Assembly (NCBI RefSeq): GCF_029892045.1
Contig: NZ_CP120367.1
Span: 2,260,849-2,324,848, forward strand
Direction of reading: 5' to 3'
Origin: Sinorhizobium numidicum
Lineage (GTDB): Bacteria > Pseudomonadota > Alphaproteobacteria > Rhizobiales > Rhizobiaceae
DNA length: 64,000 nt
Position numbers and translations under genes: made by a program. This document shows, in pieces, positions 26,670-34,173 of the stretch (positions within the stretch are counted from its first letter, which is position 1; every line of letters starts with the position of its first letter). A model generated the notes under the pieces. The model ran no database searches. It worked only from the letters and a program-made list of their open reading frames with translations, and was not told the DNA's origin.

Positions 26670-26690
26670 TCTGGTATATCACATTCCAGA
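26670..26690. promoter_or_regulatory. Putative GntR (FCD) operator between divergent genes
   Basis: TCTGG and CCAGA form a 5-bp inverted repeat around an AT-rich 11-base core containing TGGTATATCA, which resembles the TGGTATACCA-type sites of FadR-subfamily regulators. It touches the start codon of the GntR gene at 26690 and lies 70 bases from the divergent lactonase start, a good position for autoregulation and control of both operons. Confidence 0.5.
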
Positions 26691-27415
26691 TGGCAGACAA
26701 ACCGAAAATATACCGCAATTCCGGCGTTCGGCGCATTGAGCGCCCCAAATCGCTGGCGCAGACGGTTCTTTCCCACCTGCGTACGTCGATCATTCACGGC
26801 GACCTCGAACTCGGGCAGCCGCTCTCGGAGCGGCAGCTCGCAGATGATCTCGGCGTCTCTAAGACCCCGGTGCGGGAAGCGCTCGCTCAATTGCGCAATG
26901 AAGGCCTGGTGCTGATCTATCCTCAGCGCGGCGCGTTCGTGTTCACGCTCAGTGCCCGCGAAGTCCACGAGATTTGCGAGTTTCGGAGCGCGGTCGAAGC
27001 GGCAGCGCTGAAGCTCGCGATCTCGCGCAATCCTGAGACCTTCGCGGCCGATCTGGGGGCGGTCGTCACGGAGATGACGGCGGCCCAACAGCGCGGTGAT
27101 CAGCGAGCCTATCTAGAGCTCGACACCCGCTTTCACGCCACCTTCCTTGAGCATTGCGGCAACAGCTATCTGCGCGACGCCTACGAACGCAACGTCGGCA
27201 AGATCGCCGCTCTCAGGACCCATCTCGCGACCAAGCCGCTCCACACCAAGATGTCGTTCCGCGAGCACCGCCAGATGCTGGAGACGGTGCGGCAGCGCGA
27301 CCTCGCCGCAACGCTCGCCATCCTGGATGTCCATATCGGGCGGACGCGGGAGACCTATTCGGCCGAGATCGAGGACATAGCGGCTGCCGACAAGGAGGTT
27401 GCGGAGGCGATGTGA
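26690..27415 (+). CDS. GntR-family (FCD subfamily) transcriptional regulator
   Basis: 241 residues from ATG 26690. The N-terminal winged helix is LAQTVLSHLRTSIIHGDLELGQPLSERQLADDLGVSKTPVREALAQLRNEGLV, and the C-terminal FCD domain includes EICEFRSAVEAAALKLAI, ELDTRFHATFLEHCGN and SFREHRQMLETVRQRD, with the Asp/His residues that usually bind a metal and an organic-acid ligand. Upstream in-frame codons exist but lack a ribosome-binding site and the family start. It lies between two CUT2 importers transcribed in opposite directions, and its TGA overlaps the next ATG (27413-27417). It is the obvious candidate regulator for both arms. Confidence 0.93.
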   Translation: MADKPKIYRNSGVRRIERPKSLAQTVLSHLRTSIIHGDLELGQPLSERQLADDLGVSKTPVREALAQLRNEGLVLIYPQRGAFVFTLSAREVHEICEFRSAVEAAALKLAISRNPETFAADLGAVVTEMTAAQQRGDQRAYLELDTRFHATFLEHCGNSYLRDAYERNVGKIAALRTHLATKPLHTKMSFREHRQMLETVRQRDLAATLAILDVHIGRTRETYSAEIEDIAAADKEVAEAM

Positions 27416-28926
27416 TGGCCGAGCCGCTCCTTCGATTAAGCGGCATTTCGCGCTCGTTCGGAATGACCCGGGCGCTCCAAGGCGTCCATTTCGAATTGCT
27501 AGCCGGCGAAATCCATGCGCTTTTGGGCGAGAACGGTGCTGGGAAATCTACACTGCTCGGCGTATTGTCAGGCGTCGTCGCGCCCGACTCAGGCTCGATC
27601 GAGATAGACGCTCGACAGGTCACAATCGATACGCCCGCAAAGGCGCAGGCGCTTGGCATCGGGACGGTTTTTCAGGAGCTCAGCCTCGCTCGCGCGCTGA
27701 CGGTCGCGGAGAATGTCTTCGCCGGCCGCGCACCCACCCACTTCGGCCTTGTTCGATGGCGCGAGCTTCGGCGGAGGACGCGGGACATTCTGGCTGAATT
27801 CGATGTCGAAGCGGACGTCGACCGGCCCGTGGGGCGGCTGCCGGTCGGCATGCGTCAACTGGTGGAGATCGCCAAGGCGCTGTCGCTCAGCTCGCGGATC
27901 CTGCTCCTCGACGAGCCGACCTCCGCGCTCGATGCGGTCGAGGTGGAGGCGCTCTTTCAGGTCTTGCGCCGCCTCAAGGAGCGCGGAATCGGCATTGTCT
28001 ATGTCACTCATCGCATACCCGAGGTCTTCCGCATTGCCGACCGGATCACGGTCCTGCGCGATGGGCGGCTGGTGAGCACAAATCATACGGACGCGATATC
28101 ACCCGATCTGGTGGTGCAGGACATGGTCGGCCGCCACTTCGCTGCGCTGACGGCTCCGTCGGCTCAGGCCGGCGGTGGGGTCGCGCTGAAGGCGCGAAAC
28201 TTGGGACGACGGGGCGAGTTTTCAGGCGTCGACCTCACCCTGCGCTTCGGCGAAGTGGTGGGGTTGGCGGGCCTGATGGGTGCACGCCGGGACGAGCTTG
28301 CGCGGACTTTGGCGGGAATCGTTCCGGTTCATTGCGGCACGATTGAAGTTCGCGGAGATCCGGTGCGCTTCCATGATGCCCGTCACGCGATGCGGCTCGG
28401 CGTCGCCTATGTGCCTGCAGACCGGAAGGAGGAAGGGCTCTTTGTAACGAAATCGGTCGTAGACAACATCATCGTGACAGCGCTTGGCCGGTTCAGCCGG
28501 AACGGCCTGCTCAACGCGGCCGCGGGCCGCGAGGCGACGAAAAAAGCCGTCGAGCGCTTTCACATTCGGGTCCCAGGGCTTTGCGCGGCGGCCGCCAAGC
28601 TCAGCGGTGGCAATCAGCAGAAACTGATGATCGCGAAGTGGCTGGAAAGGAGGCCCGAGATCATCATAATCGATGAGCCGACCAGGGGCGTCGACATCGG
28701 CGCCAAACAGGACATCCATCAGGAAATCCGCCGCCTCGCCTCCCAAGGCAAGGCGGTCCTGTTCGTCTCATCCGACCTGCCCGAACTTTTTGCGCTCACC
28801 AACCGCATCATCGTAATGCAGCAGGGCCGGATCGCGGCAGAGCTCGAGACCGCAAGCGCAACCGAAGAACTCGTCATGGCCTTCGCTGCGGGAACACGAG
28901 GCCATAAAAGTGGAGCGGTGGCATGA
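27415..28926 (+). CDS. CUT2-family double ATPase (importer 2)
   Basis: 503 residues from ATG 27415 (MAEPLLRLSGISRSFG), overlapping the GntR stop by one base. NBD1 has GENGAGKSTLLGVLSG, LPVGMRQLVEIAKAL and ILLLDEPTSALD. NBD2 has a degenerate Walker A (GLMGARRDELA), LSGGNQQKLMIAKW and IIIIDEPTRGVDIGAKQD. It is the energising subunit of a ribose-type importer whose permease and binding protein follow. It is clearly diverged from the minus-strand ATPase at 23067-24569, so the two importers are not a recent duplication. Confidence 0.93.
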   Translation: MAEPLLRLSGISRSFGMTRALQGVHFELLAGEIHALLGENGAGKSTLLGVLSGVVAPDSGSIEIDARQVTIDTPAKAQALGIGTVFQELSLARALTVAENVFAGRAPTHFGLVRWRELRRRTRDILAEFDVEADVDRPVGRLPVGMRQLVEIAKALSLSSRILLLDEPTSALDAVEVEALFQVLRRLKERGIGIVYVTHRIPEVFRIADRITVLRDGRLVSTNHTDAISPDLVVQDMVGRHFAALTAPSAQAGGGVALKARNLGRRGEFSGVDLTLRFGEVVGLAGLMGARRDELARTLAGIVPVHCGTIEVRGDPVRFHDARHAMRLGVAYVPADRKEEGLFVTKSVVDNIIVTALGRFSRNGLLNAAAGREATKKAVERFHIRVPGLCAAAAKLSGGNQQKLMIAKWLERRPEIIIIDEPTRGVDIGAKQDIHQEIRRLASQGKAVLFVSSDLPELFALTNRIIVMQQGRIAAELETASATEELVMAFAAGTRGHKSGAVA

Positions 28927-29912
28927 GAGCCGAGAACATGCGCCGCCTTACAGTTCAGCTGGTCTGCAGGCAGTTCCTGCGTCTCATCATCGAGACGCGC
29001 GAATTGACGCTCGCCCTTCTGATCGTGGCACTCATCATCGCCACCTGGCTGGCCTCTCCCTTCTTCTTCTCCATGGCTAATTTCCGGGCGATCACAGTCG
29101 GTATGGCGCCGACCGCCATCATCGCCATCGGCATGACAATGCTGCTCGCCTCGGGCGGTTTCGACCTGTCCGTCGGCTCCGTTCTCGCGCTCGCAAGCAC
29201 CATCGTGGCGCTGCTAATCATCGACGGCTGGCCGATCCCGCTCGCCGTCCTGGCCGCGCTCGCGCTCGGCGCCGCGATCGGATTGGCGAACGGGCTGGTC
29301 GTCACCAAGATCAACGTCAACCCGCTTGTCGCGACCCTAGGCTCGATGTCGATCGCGCGAGGGATAGCATTGGTGCTCACAGAGGGTTTTTCTTTGTCAA
29401 ACCTGCCGGCCGCCTTCGCCTGGGCCGGCAAGGCGCAGTTTATTGGCGTCCCTTTCCTGGTTTGGACGACCCTCGGGCTGGTCGTCCTGTTCGATCTGGC
29501 CATGCGGCATGTACGTTTCTTCCGCCAAATCTATTACATCGGATCGAATGAAAGGGCGGCGCGCCTGTCGGGCCTGCCTGTCGAGCGCGTCCGCATCGTC
29601 GCCTATATGCTCTCGGGCCTGCTTGCCGCGCTCGCCGGCGTGCTGCTTGCCTCCAGGCTGATGAGCGGCACCCCTACCGCTGGCGCCGGGCTTGAGCTGC
29701 AGGTTCTCGCAGCCGCAGTGATCGGCGGCGCCAGTCTGCGCGGCGGCGAAGGGACGGTTCTCGGCGCCTTCCTCGGGGTGATCTTCGTCGCCCTCATCAA
29801 CAACGCCATGACCATGCTGGCAGTATCGATCTACTGGCAGATGATCGTCACCGGCACCGTGCTCGTGGCCGCGGTCGCACTCGACATGCTCGTGCGCCGC
29901 GGCAACGAATGA
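28923..29912 (+). CDS. CUT2-family ABC permease (importer 2)
   Basis: 329 residues, BPD_transp_2 family, with about nine hydrophobic helices. Diagnostic stretches are IIAIGMTMLLASGGFDLSVGSVLALAS (here G-G-F-D-L-S), IYYIGSNERAARLSGL and GLELQVLAAAVIGGASLRGGEGT. Its ATG overlaps the ATPase stop by four bases. A basic, hydrophilic N-terminal extension of about 25 residues precedes the first helix. It forms the membrane channel of the second importer. Confidence 0.93.
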   Translation: MRAENMRRLTVQLVCRQFLRLIIETRELTLALLIVALIIATWLASPFFFSMANFRAITVGMAPTAIIAIGMTMLLASGGFDLSVGSVLALASTIVALLIIDGWPIPLAVLAALALGAAIGLANGLVVTKINVNPLVATLGSMSIARGIALVLTEGFSLSNLPAAFAWAGKAQFIGVPFLVWTTLGLVVLFDLAMRHVRFFRQIYYIGSNERAARLSGLPVERVRIVAYMLSGLLAALAGVLLASRLMSGTPTAGAGLELQVLAAAVIGGASLRGGEGTVLGAFLGVIFVALINNAMTMLAVSIYWQMIVTGTVLVAAVALDMLVRRGNE

Positions 29913-29949
29913 ACCGTCATCTCGACGGTTAAAGGCAAGGGAGGAAAAA

Positions 29950-30942
29950 ATGACCACACTCGACATGGATCGCCGCGATCTTCTCAAGTTTGGAGGACTG
30001 GGCCTGGCGGGCCTCAGCCTGCTGCCTGGCTTCAGCGCGGAGGCGTTCGCGCAGGGAGCCGGGATGGAATATGTCTTCTTATCCTGCGTCACCCAGGTTC
30101 CGTTCTGGGTCGACCATCGCAAGGCGCTCGAAGATTGCGCGAAGCTTCTGGGCGTCAAGACAGCCTTCACAGGGCCGCTCGATTTCGACACCGCCGCGCA
30201 GGCGCGCCAGCTCGATGAGCTCATCGCCAAGAAACCCGCGGGCCTGCTCATCTTCCCCGCCGATGCCGCCGCGCTCACGCCAGGCATCGACAGGGCAGTG
30301 GAGGCTGGCATTCCCGTCGCCATGATCATCGGCGACGCGCCCGGCTCGAAGCGCCAGATCTATCTCGGCATTTCCAACCTCGCGGCAGGCAAGGTCGGCG
30401 GCAAGATGCTTGCCGACGCGATCGGCGGAAAAGGGAAGGTGCTGCTCGGCTCGTTCCCGGCCCCCTCCGTTCTGGAGCGTGTGGAAGGCTACAAGACCTA
30501 TTTCAAGGAGAACGCGCCGGGAATCGAGGTTGTCGATGTCGTCAACGACAAGGCCGACCCCTCTTACGCGCCGACCGCCTATAGCCAGGCTCTGCTTGCC
30601 CATCCCGATGTGATCGGCGTCGGCGGCACCGATGGCGACAGCGGCAAGGGGGCTGCGATTGCGGTCACCGAAGCCGGCCTCCAGGGCAAGGTGAAGATCG
30701 TCGCCATGGACCGGAACGACGACATGCTGCCCTATATCGAGGATGGGACGATCGTCGGATCGGTCGTGCAGAAATCCTATGTCGAGGCCTTTCTCGGTGT
30801 ATATCTGCTGCACTGGCTCAACACAGGCGCCATGAAAGTGGTGCCGGACCATAAAGCCGCAGGCATCAACCCACTGCCGGAGAAGGTGGAGACCGGCGTC
30901 ATGCAGCTCACCAAGGCAAACGTGGCGCAGTTCAAGCACTAG
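29950..30942 (+). CDS. Sugar-binding protein with Tat signal (importer 2)
   Basis: 330 residues starting MTTLDMDRRDLLKFGGLGL, a twin-arginine export signal (R-R-D-L-L-K-F), then AFAQGAGM at the probable cleavage site. The mature part is a type I periplasmic-binding protein: VPFWVDHRKALEDCAKLLG, QLDELIAKKPAGLLIFPADAAAL, VLERVEGYKTYF, GVGGTDGDSGKGAA and IVGSVVQKSYVEAFLGVY. A Tat signal is unusual for this family, which mostly uses Sec; the importer 1 binding protein does use Sec. The stop codon TAG at 30940-30942 lies one base before the inverted repeat of an IS481 element, so any downstream genes of the operon may have been displaced. Confidence 0.92.
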   Translation: MTTLDMDRRDLLKFGGLGLAGLSLLPGFSAEAFAQGAGMEYVFLSCVTQVPFWVDHRKALEDCAKLLGVKTAFTGPLDFDTAAQARQLDELIAKKPAGLLIFPADAAALTPGIDRAVEAGIPVAMIIGDAPGSKRQIYLGISNLAAGKVGGKMLADAIGGKGKVLLGSFPAPSVLERVEGYKTYFKENAPGIEVVDVVNDKADPSYAPTAYSQALLAHPDVIGVGGTDGDSGKGAAIAVTEAGLQGKVKIVAMDRNDDMLPYIEDGTIVGSVVQKSYVEAFLGVYLLHWLNTGAMKVVPDHKAAGINPLPEKVETGVMQLTKANVAQFKH

Positions 30943-31893
30943 GTGTGGAGCCTCAACAGGTTGTTCCCGGTCAGACCGAGTCGGCTGATGGGTGGTTTTG
31001 AGCCGATACTGCCATGCGGTCTATGCCAATTGTAGCGGTGAAGCCATCGCGGCAGTTCGGCGGTGCGTTCGTCTGAGGTGTTGTAGGCGCGAGCATAGGC
31101 CCATTCGCGCAAGCTTGTCTGAATGAAGCGCTCGGCTTTCCCGTTGGTCCTGGGAGTATAGGGCTTGGTGAAGATCTGGCGCAGGCCGAGACGCTTGCAG
31201 GCTGCCCGGAAAGTCTTTGACCGGTAGCAGGAACCGTTGTCGGTCATCACGCGCTGCACTTTGACGCCGAGACTGGCGTAATAAGCAACGGCGGCCTCAA
31301 GGAAGGCGACAGCGCTGTTCTTGCGCTGATCGGGCATAACTTGGACGAAAGCGACGCGCGAGGCATCGTCGATGCAGACATGGACGCACTCCCAGCCGAT
31401 GCCGGTGTGACGGTTGATCATGCCAGTTTGTCGTCCGGTGATGCGGTGTCCGACAGAGCCGATCCGGCCGAGCTTCTTGATATCAAGATGGATGAGTTCG
31501 CCGGGATGCTCCCGTTCATAGCGGCGCACGGGCCTCCGGCTCCAACGCGCTCAGCTTATTCAAGCCCAACCGGCGCAGAATACGGCTCACCGTCGCTGGC
31601 GAGACGCCGGCCTCAGCGGCGATCTGTTTGCCCGTCCAGCGCTGGCGGCGCAGCCGTTCGATCGTTTCGATTATCGCCGCAGGCGTCGGCCGGCGCAGTC
31701 GATGGGGCCGGGAGGAGCGATCATGCAATCCTGTCAATCCTTCGCGGCGATATCGGTCTATCCACTTCCGAATGGTCCGCAGGCAGACGCCTGCGGCTTT
31801 GGCCACGGCCCCCGGCGTCTGCCCGCTCTCGACCTGCCTTACAATTCGCTCTCGACCGCGCGGCGTCAGCCGCGCATTCTTGTGGATGTTCAT
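30939..31893 (-). pseudogene. IS481-family transposase, split by a frameshift
   Basis: The first frame (31893-31516) is an HTH half: LTPRGRERIVRQVESGQ, AGVCLRTIRKWIDRYRREG, SRILRRLGLNKLSALEPEA. The second (31529-30939) is the rve-type DDE half: HLDIKKLGRIGSVGHRITG with the first Asp, VQRVMTDNGSCYRS with the second, and PYTPRTNGKAERFIQTSLREW with the Glu. Intact IS481 transposases are one frame; here a +1 shift lies between SALEPEA and VRRYERE near 31520. Either a single-base lesion or a slippage site could explain it. The stop codon at 30941-30939 lies outside the inverted repeat, in host DNA. Confidence 0.8.
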
Positions 31894-31976
31894 CCGGTCC
31901 TCCGAGAATCACTGAAGCTTCGACAACCTCAGCTTTCCCGGTCTGGGCCGGATGGACAACCTACTGAAAGCTCACA
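30944..31976 (-). mobile_element. IS481-family insertion sequence
   Basis: About 1033 bp. The right end reads inward TGTGGAGCCTCAACAGGTTG and the left end (minus strand) TGTGAGCTTTCAGTAGGTTG; both continue into CCGG...CAGACCG, giving imperfect terminal inverted repeats over about 40 bases. It sits one base after the stop codon of the importer 2 binding protein. CTAG strings flank both sides, but a clear target duplication could not be fixed. The transposase is split by a frameshift. Confidence 0.75.
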
Positions 31977-32354
31977 GCTAGCTAAGCTAGGCTGGAATTG
32001 GATGCCGAATAAGGCAGCGTTTTTCTTGCCACCGACCTCGGTCTCGCGATCGAGCCGCGTGACGATCACGCCGATTAAATCGCCTCGTGGGCGAAGGTCC
32101 TGAAGGACTTGCGCCCCTCGCTCCAGGGCGGCTCGCGCGAGCGGCCGGTGCAGACGTCGAGCACGTGCATTCCCTTGGCAACACGTGCGGCAGCCAAAAT
32201 AGCTGGCACGGTCTGCGTGGGTGAGACGCGCAAAATGCCGCTCGTATCCTTTGCTGACAGTTTCCCAACCGGCATGCTCGAATTCACGGCTCGCCTAGAA
32301 GCGAAGCTGCCATTCAATGGCGCCTTCGGTCGGCCAGTTCTGGGCCAAGCGTAC
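31977..32354. other. Gap between IS481 and GntR gene; possible gene scrap
   Basis: A minus-strand frame ending at 32075 includes AILAAARVAKGMHVLDVCTG, faintly like the first motif of a SAM-dependent methyltransferase, and ends in an unrelated EPPWSEGRKSFRTFAHEAI tail. I cannot support it as a gene. It may be debris, or the real tail of a gene whose front was lost when the IS inserted. Confidence 0.3.
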
Positions 32355-33092
32355 CTATTGCCAAATGTTAATCGTCGCAAGCGTCCGCATCAGGTGGTTG
32401 GAAACCAGCTCCTCGGCGCGCTGGCCGTTGCGGTCGGCAATTGCGTCGACAATCGACTTGAGGTCCTTGTAGGTCTGCTGTTTCACCGGGCTAGGCGCTG
32501 GCTTGCCGGTGTCGTGACCGTCAAGCAGCACGGCGCGGCGGTCGTCCAGGATCGAAGCCATGATCTGCTCGAGGAACTTGTTCTTGGTCGAGGCGAACAT
32601 CTGCCGGTGCAGCGCGTAGATGCTTTCCTTGAAATCTTCCCAGGTGGTGGCGCCAAGGATCACTTCGAGGATGCGGCGCATCTCGACGATCTCGTGCTCC
32701 TGCACCCGGCTGACGACGAGGTGCATCATTGCCGGCTCGAACAAGAGGCGCCCCTCTACGATCTCGGCGAAGGACGGCACGGCCTCGTGGCTTGCGGCGT
32801 TGGTCTGGTCCATTCGCCCGAATACGTCGTGCGCATCGTCAGTGAGGAAGGTGCCGCTGCCGACGCGGCGGCGCACCAGGCCCTGCCGCTCCATCATCGC
32901 CAGCGCGCTGCGCACCGCCGTGCGACTGGTGTTGAGCTGCTGGGCGAGCTCGCGCTCGTTGGGGAGCTTGGCACCCGGCACCATCAGCCCGTCCTTGATG
33001 CTGCGTAGCAGCGACCGGTAGACCAGCGACGGGGTCGCCCGGTCGTTGGTGCTGATGGCGGTCAGTTGCGGCAATGCGGCAGTCATGGTCAT
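32355..33092 (-). CDS. GntR-family (FadR-type) transcriptional regulator
   Basis: 245 residues from ATG 33092 (GGAGG upstream; a TTG lies one codon earlier). The winged helix is YRSLLRSIKDGLMVPGAKLPNERELAQQLNTSRTAVRSALAMMERQGLVRRRVGSGTFL. The FCD-like effector domain includes IVEGRLLFEPAMMHLVV, HEIVEMRRILEVILGA and FKESIYALHRQMF. It is the last gene of the aldehyde dehydrogenase/creatininase operon, and its start overlaps the end of the broken Gfo/Idh gene. It probably controls that operon and the divergent CUT1 importer through the palindrome at 35658. Confidence 0.9.
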   Translation of the reverse strand: MTMTAALPQLTAISTNDRATPSLVYRSLLRSIKDGLMVPGAKLPNERELAQQLNTSRTAVRSALAMMERQGLVRRRVGSGTFLTDDAHDVFGRMDQTNAASHEAVPSFAEIVEGRLLFEPAMMHLVVSRVQEHEIVEMRRILEVILGATTWEDFKESIYALHRQMFASTKNKFLEQIMASILDDRRAVLLDGHDTGKPAPSPVKQQTYKDLKSIVDAIADRNGQRAEELVSNHLMRTLATINIWQ

Positions 33093-33394
33093 CAATGCAG
33101 GTCCTCCAGGTGGTCGGCAATGAGGCGAATCGGGCCACCATTGTCAACTATTCGCGCCCAATCTGGTGCGTAGAACAGGCAGAGGCTCGCTCCATGGACG
33201 GCCGGGCAGGGCGAGCAACGTGTGGTAATCGGCAAACCCAGCGCGCCGATCATGCCGGCCACCCCGGCGACCCGCACCGGATCGAGGTCGGCGACGCCGA
33301 TCAGCCCGGCGGGGGGATGATCCGCATGGACCCGGGCGTGCCAGCCGCCGAAAAAGCCGAGACCGATGACGCCGACTCTCAGCGGTTCGATCAC
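33092..33394 (-). pseudogene. Remnant of a Gfo/Idh/MocA oxidoreductase gene
   Basis: The 100-codon frame starts with a good Rossmann turn (LRVGVIGLGFFGGWHARVHADHPPAGLIGVADLDP) and then becomes nonsense after ALGLP. The expected continuation, ADYHTLLALPGRPW, is found one frame over (near 33220), so a frameshift has occurred. Most of the catalytic and C-terminal domain, including the E-K-P loop, is gone; the frame resumes only for a short tail RIVDNGGPIRLIADHLEDLH. Four-base overlaps with the creatininase gene upstream and the GntR gene downstream survive, so the deletion left translational coupling of the operon in place. Confidence 0.75.
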
Positions 33395-34173
33395 GGCCGC
33401 CGCTCCGGAATGGTCCAGAAGCGGAAGTTGGCAATGAACGTGGCGAGTTCGCTTGTGACGGCGTCGAAGAAGGCCTTTCCCGCTTCTGGACTGGCGAGCG
33501 CCGGGTCGCCAAGGGTGCCGGTGGGCGAAAGGTCGCCGAAGTCGTGGTAGAGGCGGATGGCCTGTGCTCCAAGCAGGTCGGTGGTGAGGTAGCGCGAGCC
33601 CGGGTCGGGGTAGGTGGTCTCGGCAAGGTCGATCTTCACCAGCTCGGGCCGGAGGTGCTGGACCATCGAAGTCTCGAACTCGCAGGCGTGGCCCATGCCG
33701 CCGCTTTCCGACTTGCGCAGTTTTGCGATCGCCTCGCGCGCGAGGGCAAAGTAGGTGAGCGCGGCGATCCGGGCGGCACCGTAATGGGTGTGGCCGAGCG
33801 TTGAGGCCAGCACGTCGATCACGCCGTTATTGCCGCCGTGCCCATTGACGATGAGAATGCGGCGGAAGCCGTGTGTTACCACCGAGGCGACCACGTCCTC
33901 GACCACAGCGATCAGCGTTTCGGGGCGCAGCGTTGTCGAGCCGGGGAAGCGCATGTGGTGGGCTGAGAATCCATACCAGGGTGGCGGCATGACGATTGTG
34001 TCGCCCGCGGTTTCCGCCGCCGCCAGAGACACCGCCTGGGCCAGCAGCGTATCTGTGCCGAGCGGCATGTGGTTGCCGTGCTGCTCGACGGAGCCTAGCG
34101 GCAGAATAACGACCGTCGCGGCGCGGTCCAGCGCGCCGATTTCGGGCGAGGTCATTTCCTCCCAGCGCATCAT
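33391..34173 (-). CDS. Creatininase-family amidohydrolase
   Basis: 260 residues from ATG 34173, overlapping the aldehyde dehydrogenase stop by four bases. The metal-binding set of the family is visible: Glu30 and His32 in LGSVEQHGNHMPLGTD, Asp41 in the same stretch, His in ILIVNGHGGNNGVI, and Glu in GMGHACEFETSM. Other conserved pieces are PPPWYGFSAHHMRFPGS and PTGTLGDPALASPEAG. Family members open cyclic amides (creatinine, dihydropyrimidine-like rings) or cleave formamides such as mycofactocin precursors and FAPy. Next to an aldehyde dehydrogenase and an ABC importer it probably hydrolyses an imported amide; the exact substrate is unknown. Confidence 0.9.
   Translation of the reverse strand: MMRWEEMTSPEIGALDRAATVVILPLGSVEQHGNHMPLGTDTLLAQAVSLAAAETAGDTIVMPPPWYGFSAHHMRFPGSTTLRPETLIAVVEDVVASVVTHGFRRILIVNGHGGNNGVIDVLASTLGHTHYGAARIAALTYFALAREAIAKLRKSESGGMGHACEFETSMVQHLRPELVKIDLAETTYPDPGSRYLTTDLLGAQAIRLYHDFGDLSPTGTLGDPALASPEAGKAFFDAVTSELATFIANFRFWTIPERRP

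Noticed and set aside
27154..27414. 87-codon N-terminal extension of the importer 2 ATPase
   Set aside because: It overlaps the GntR gene completely; the family start at 27415 is coupled to the GntR stop.
32075..32380. Methyltransferase-like L-D-V-C-T-G motif after the IS481
   Set aside because: Only one weak motif with no methyltransferase context; reported as possible debris, not a gene.
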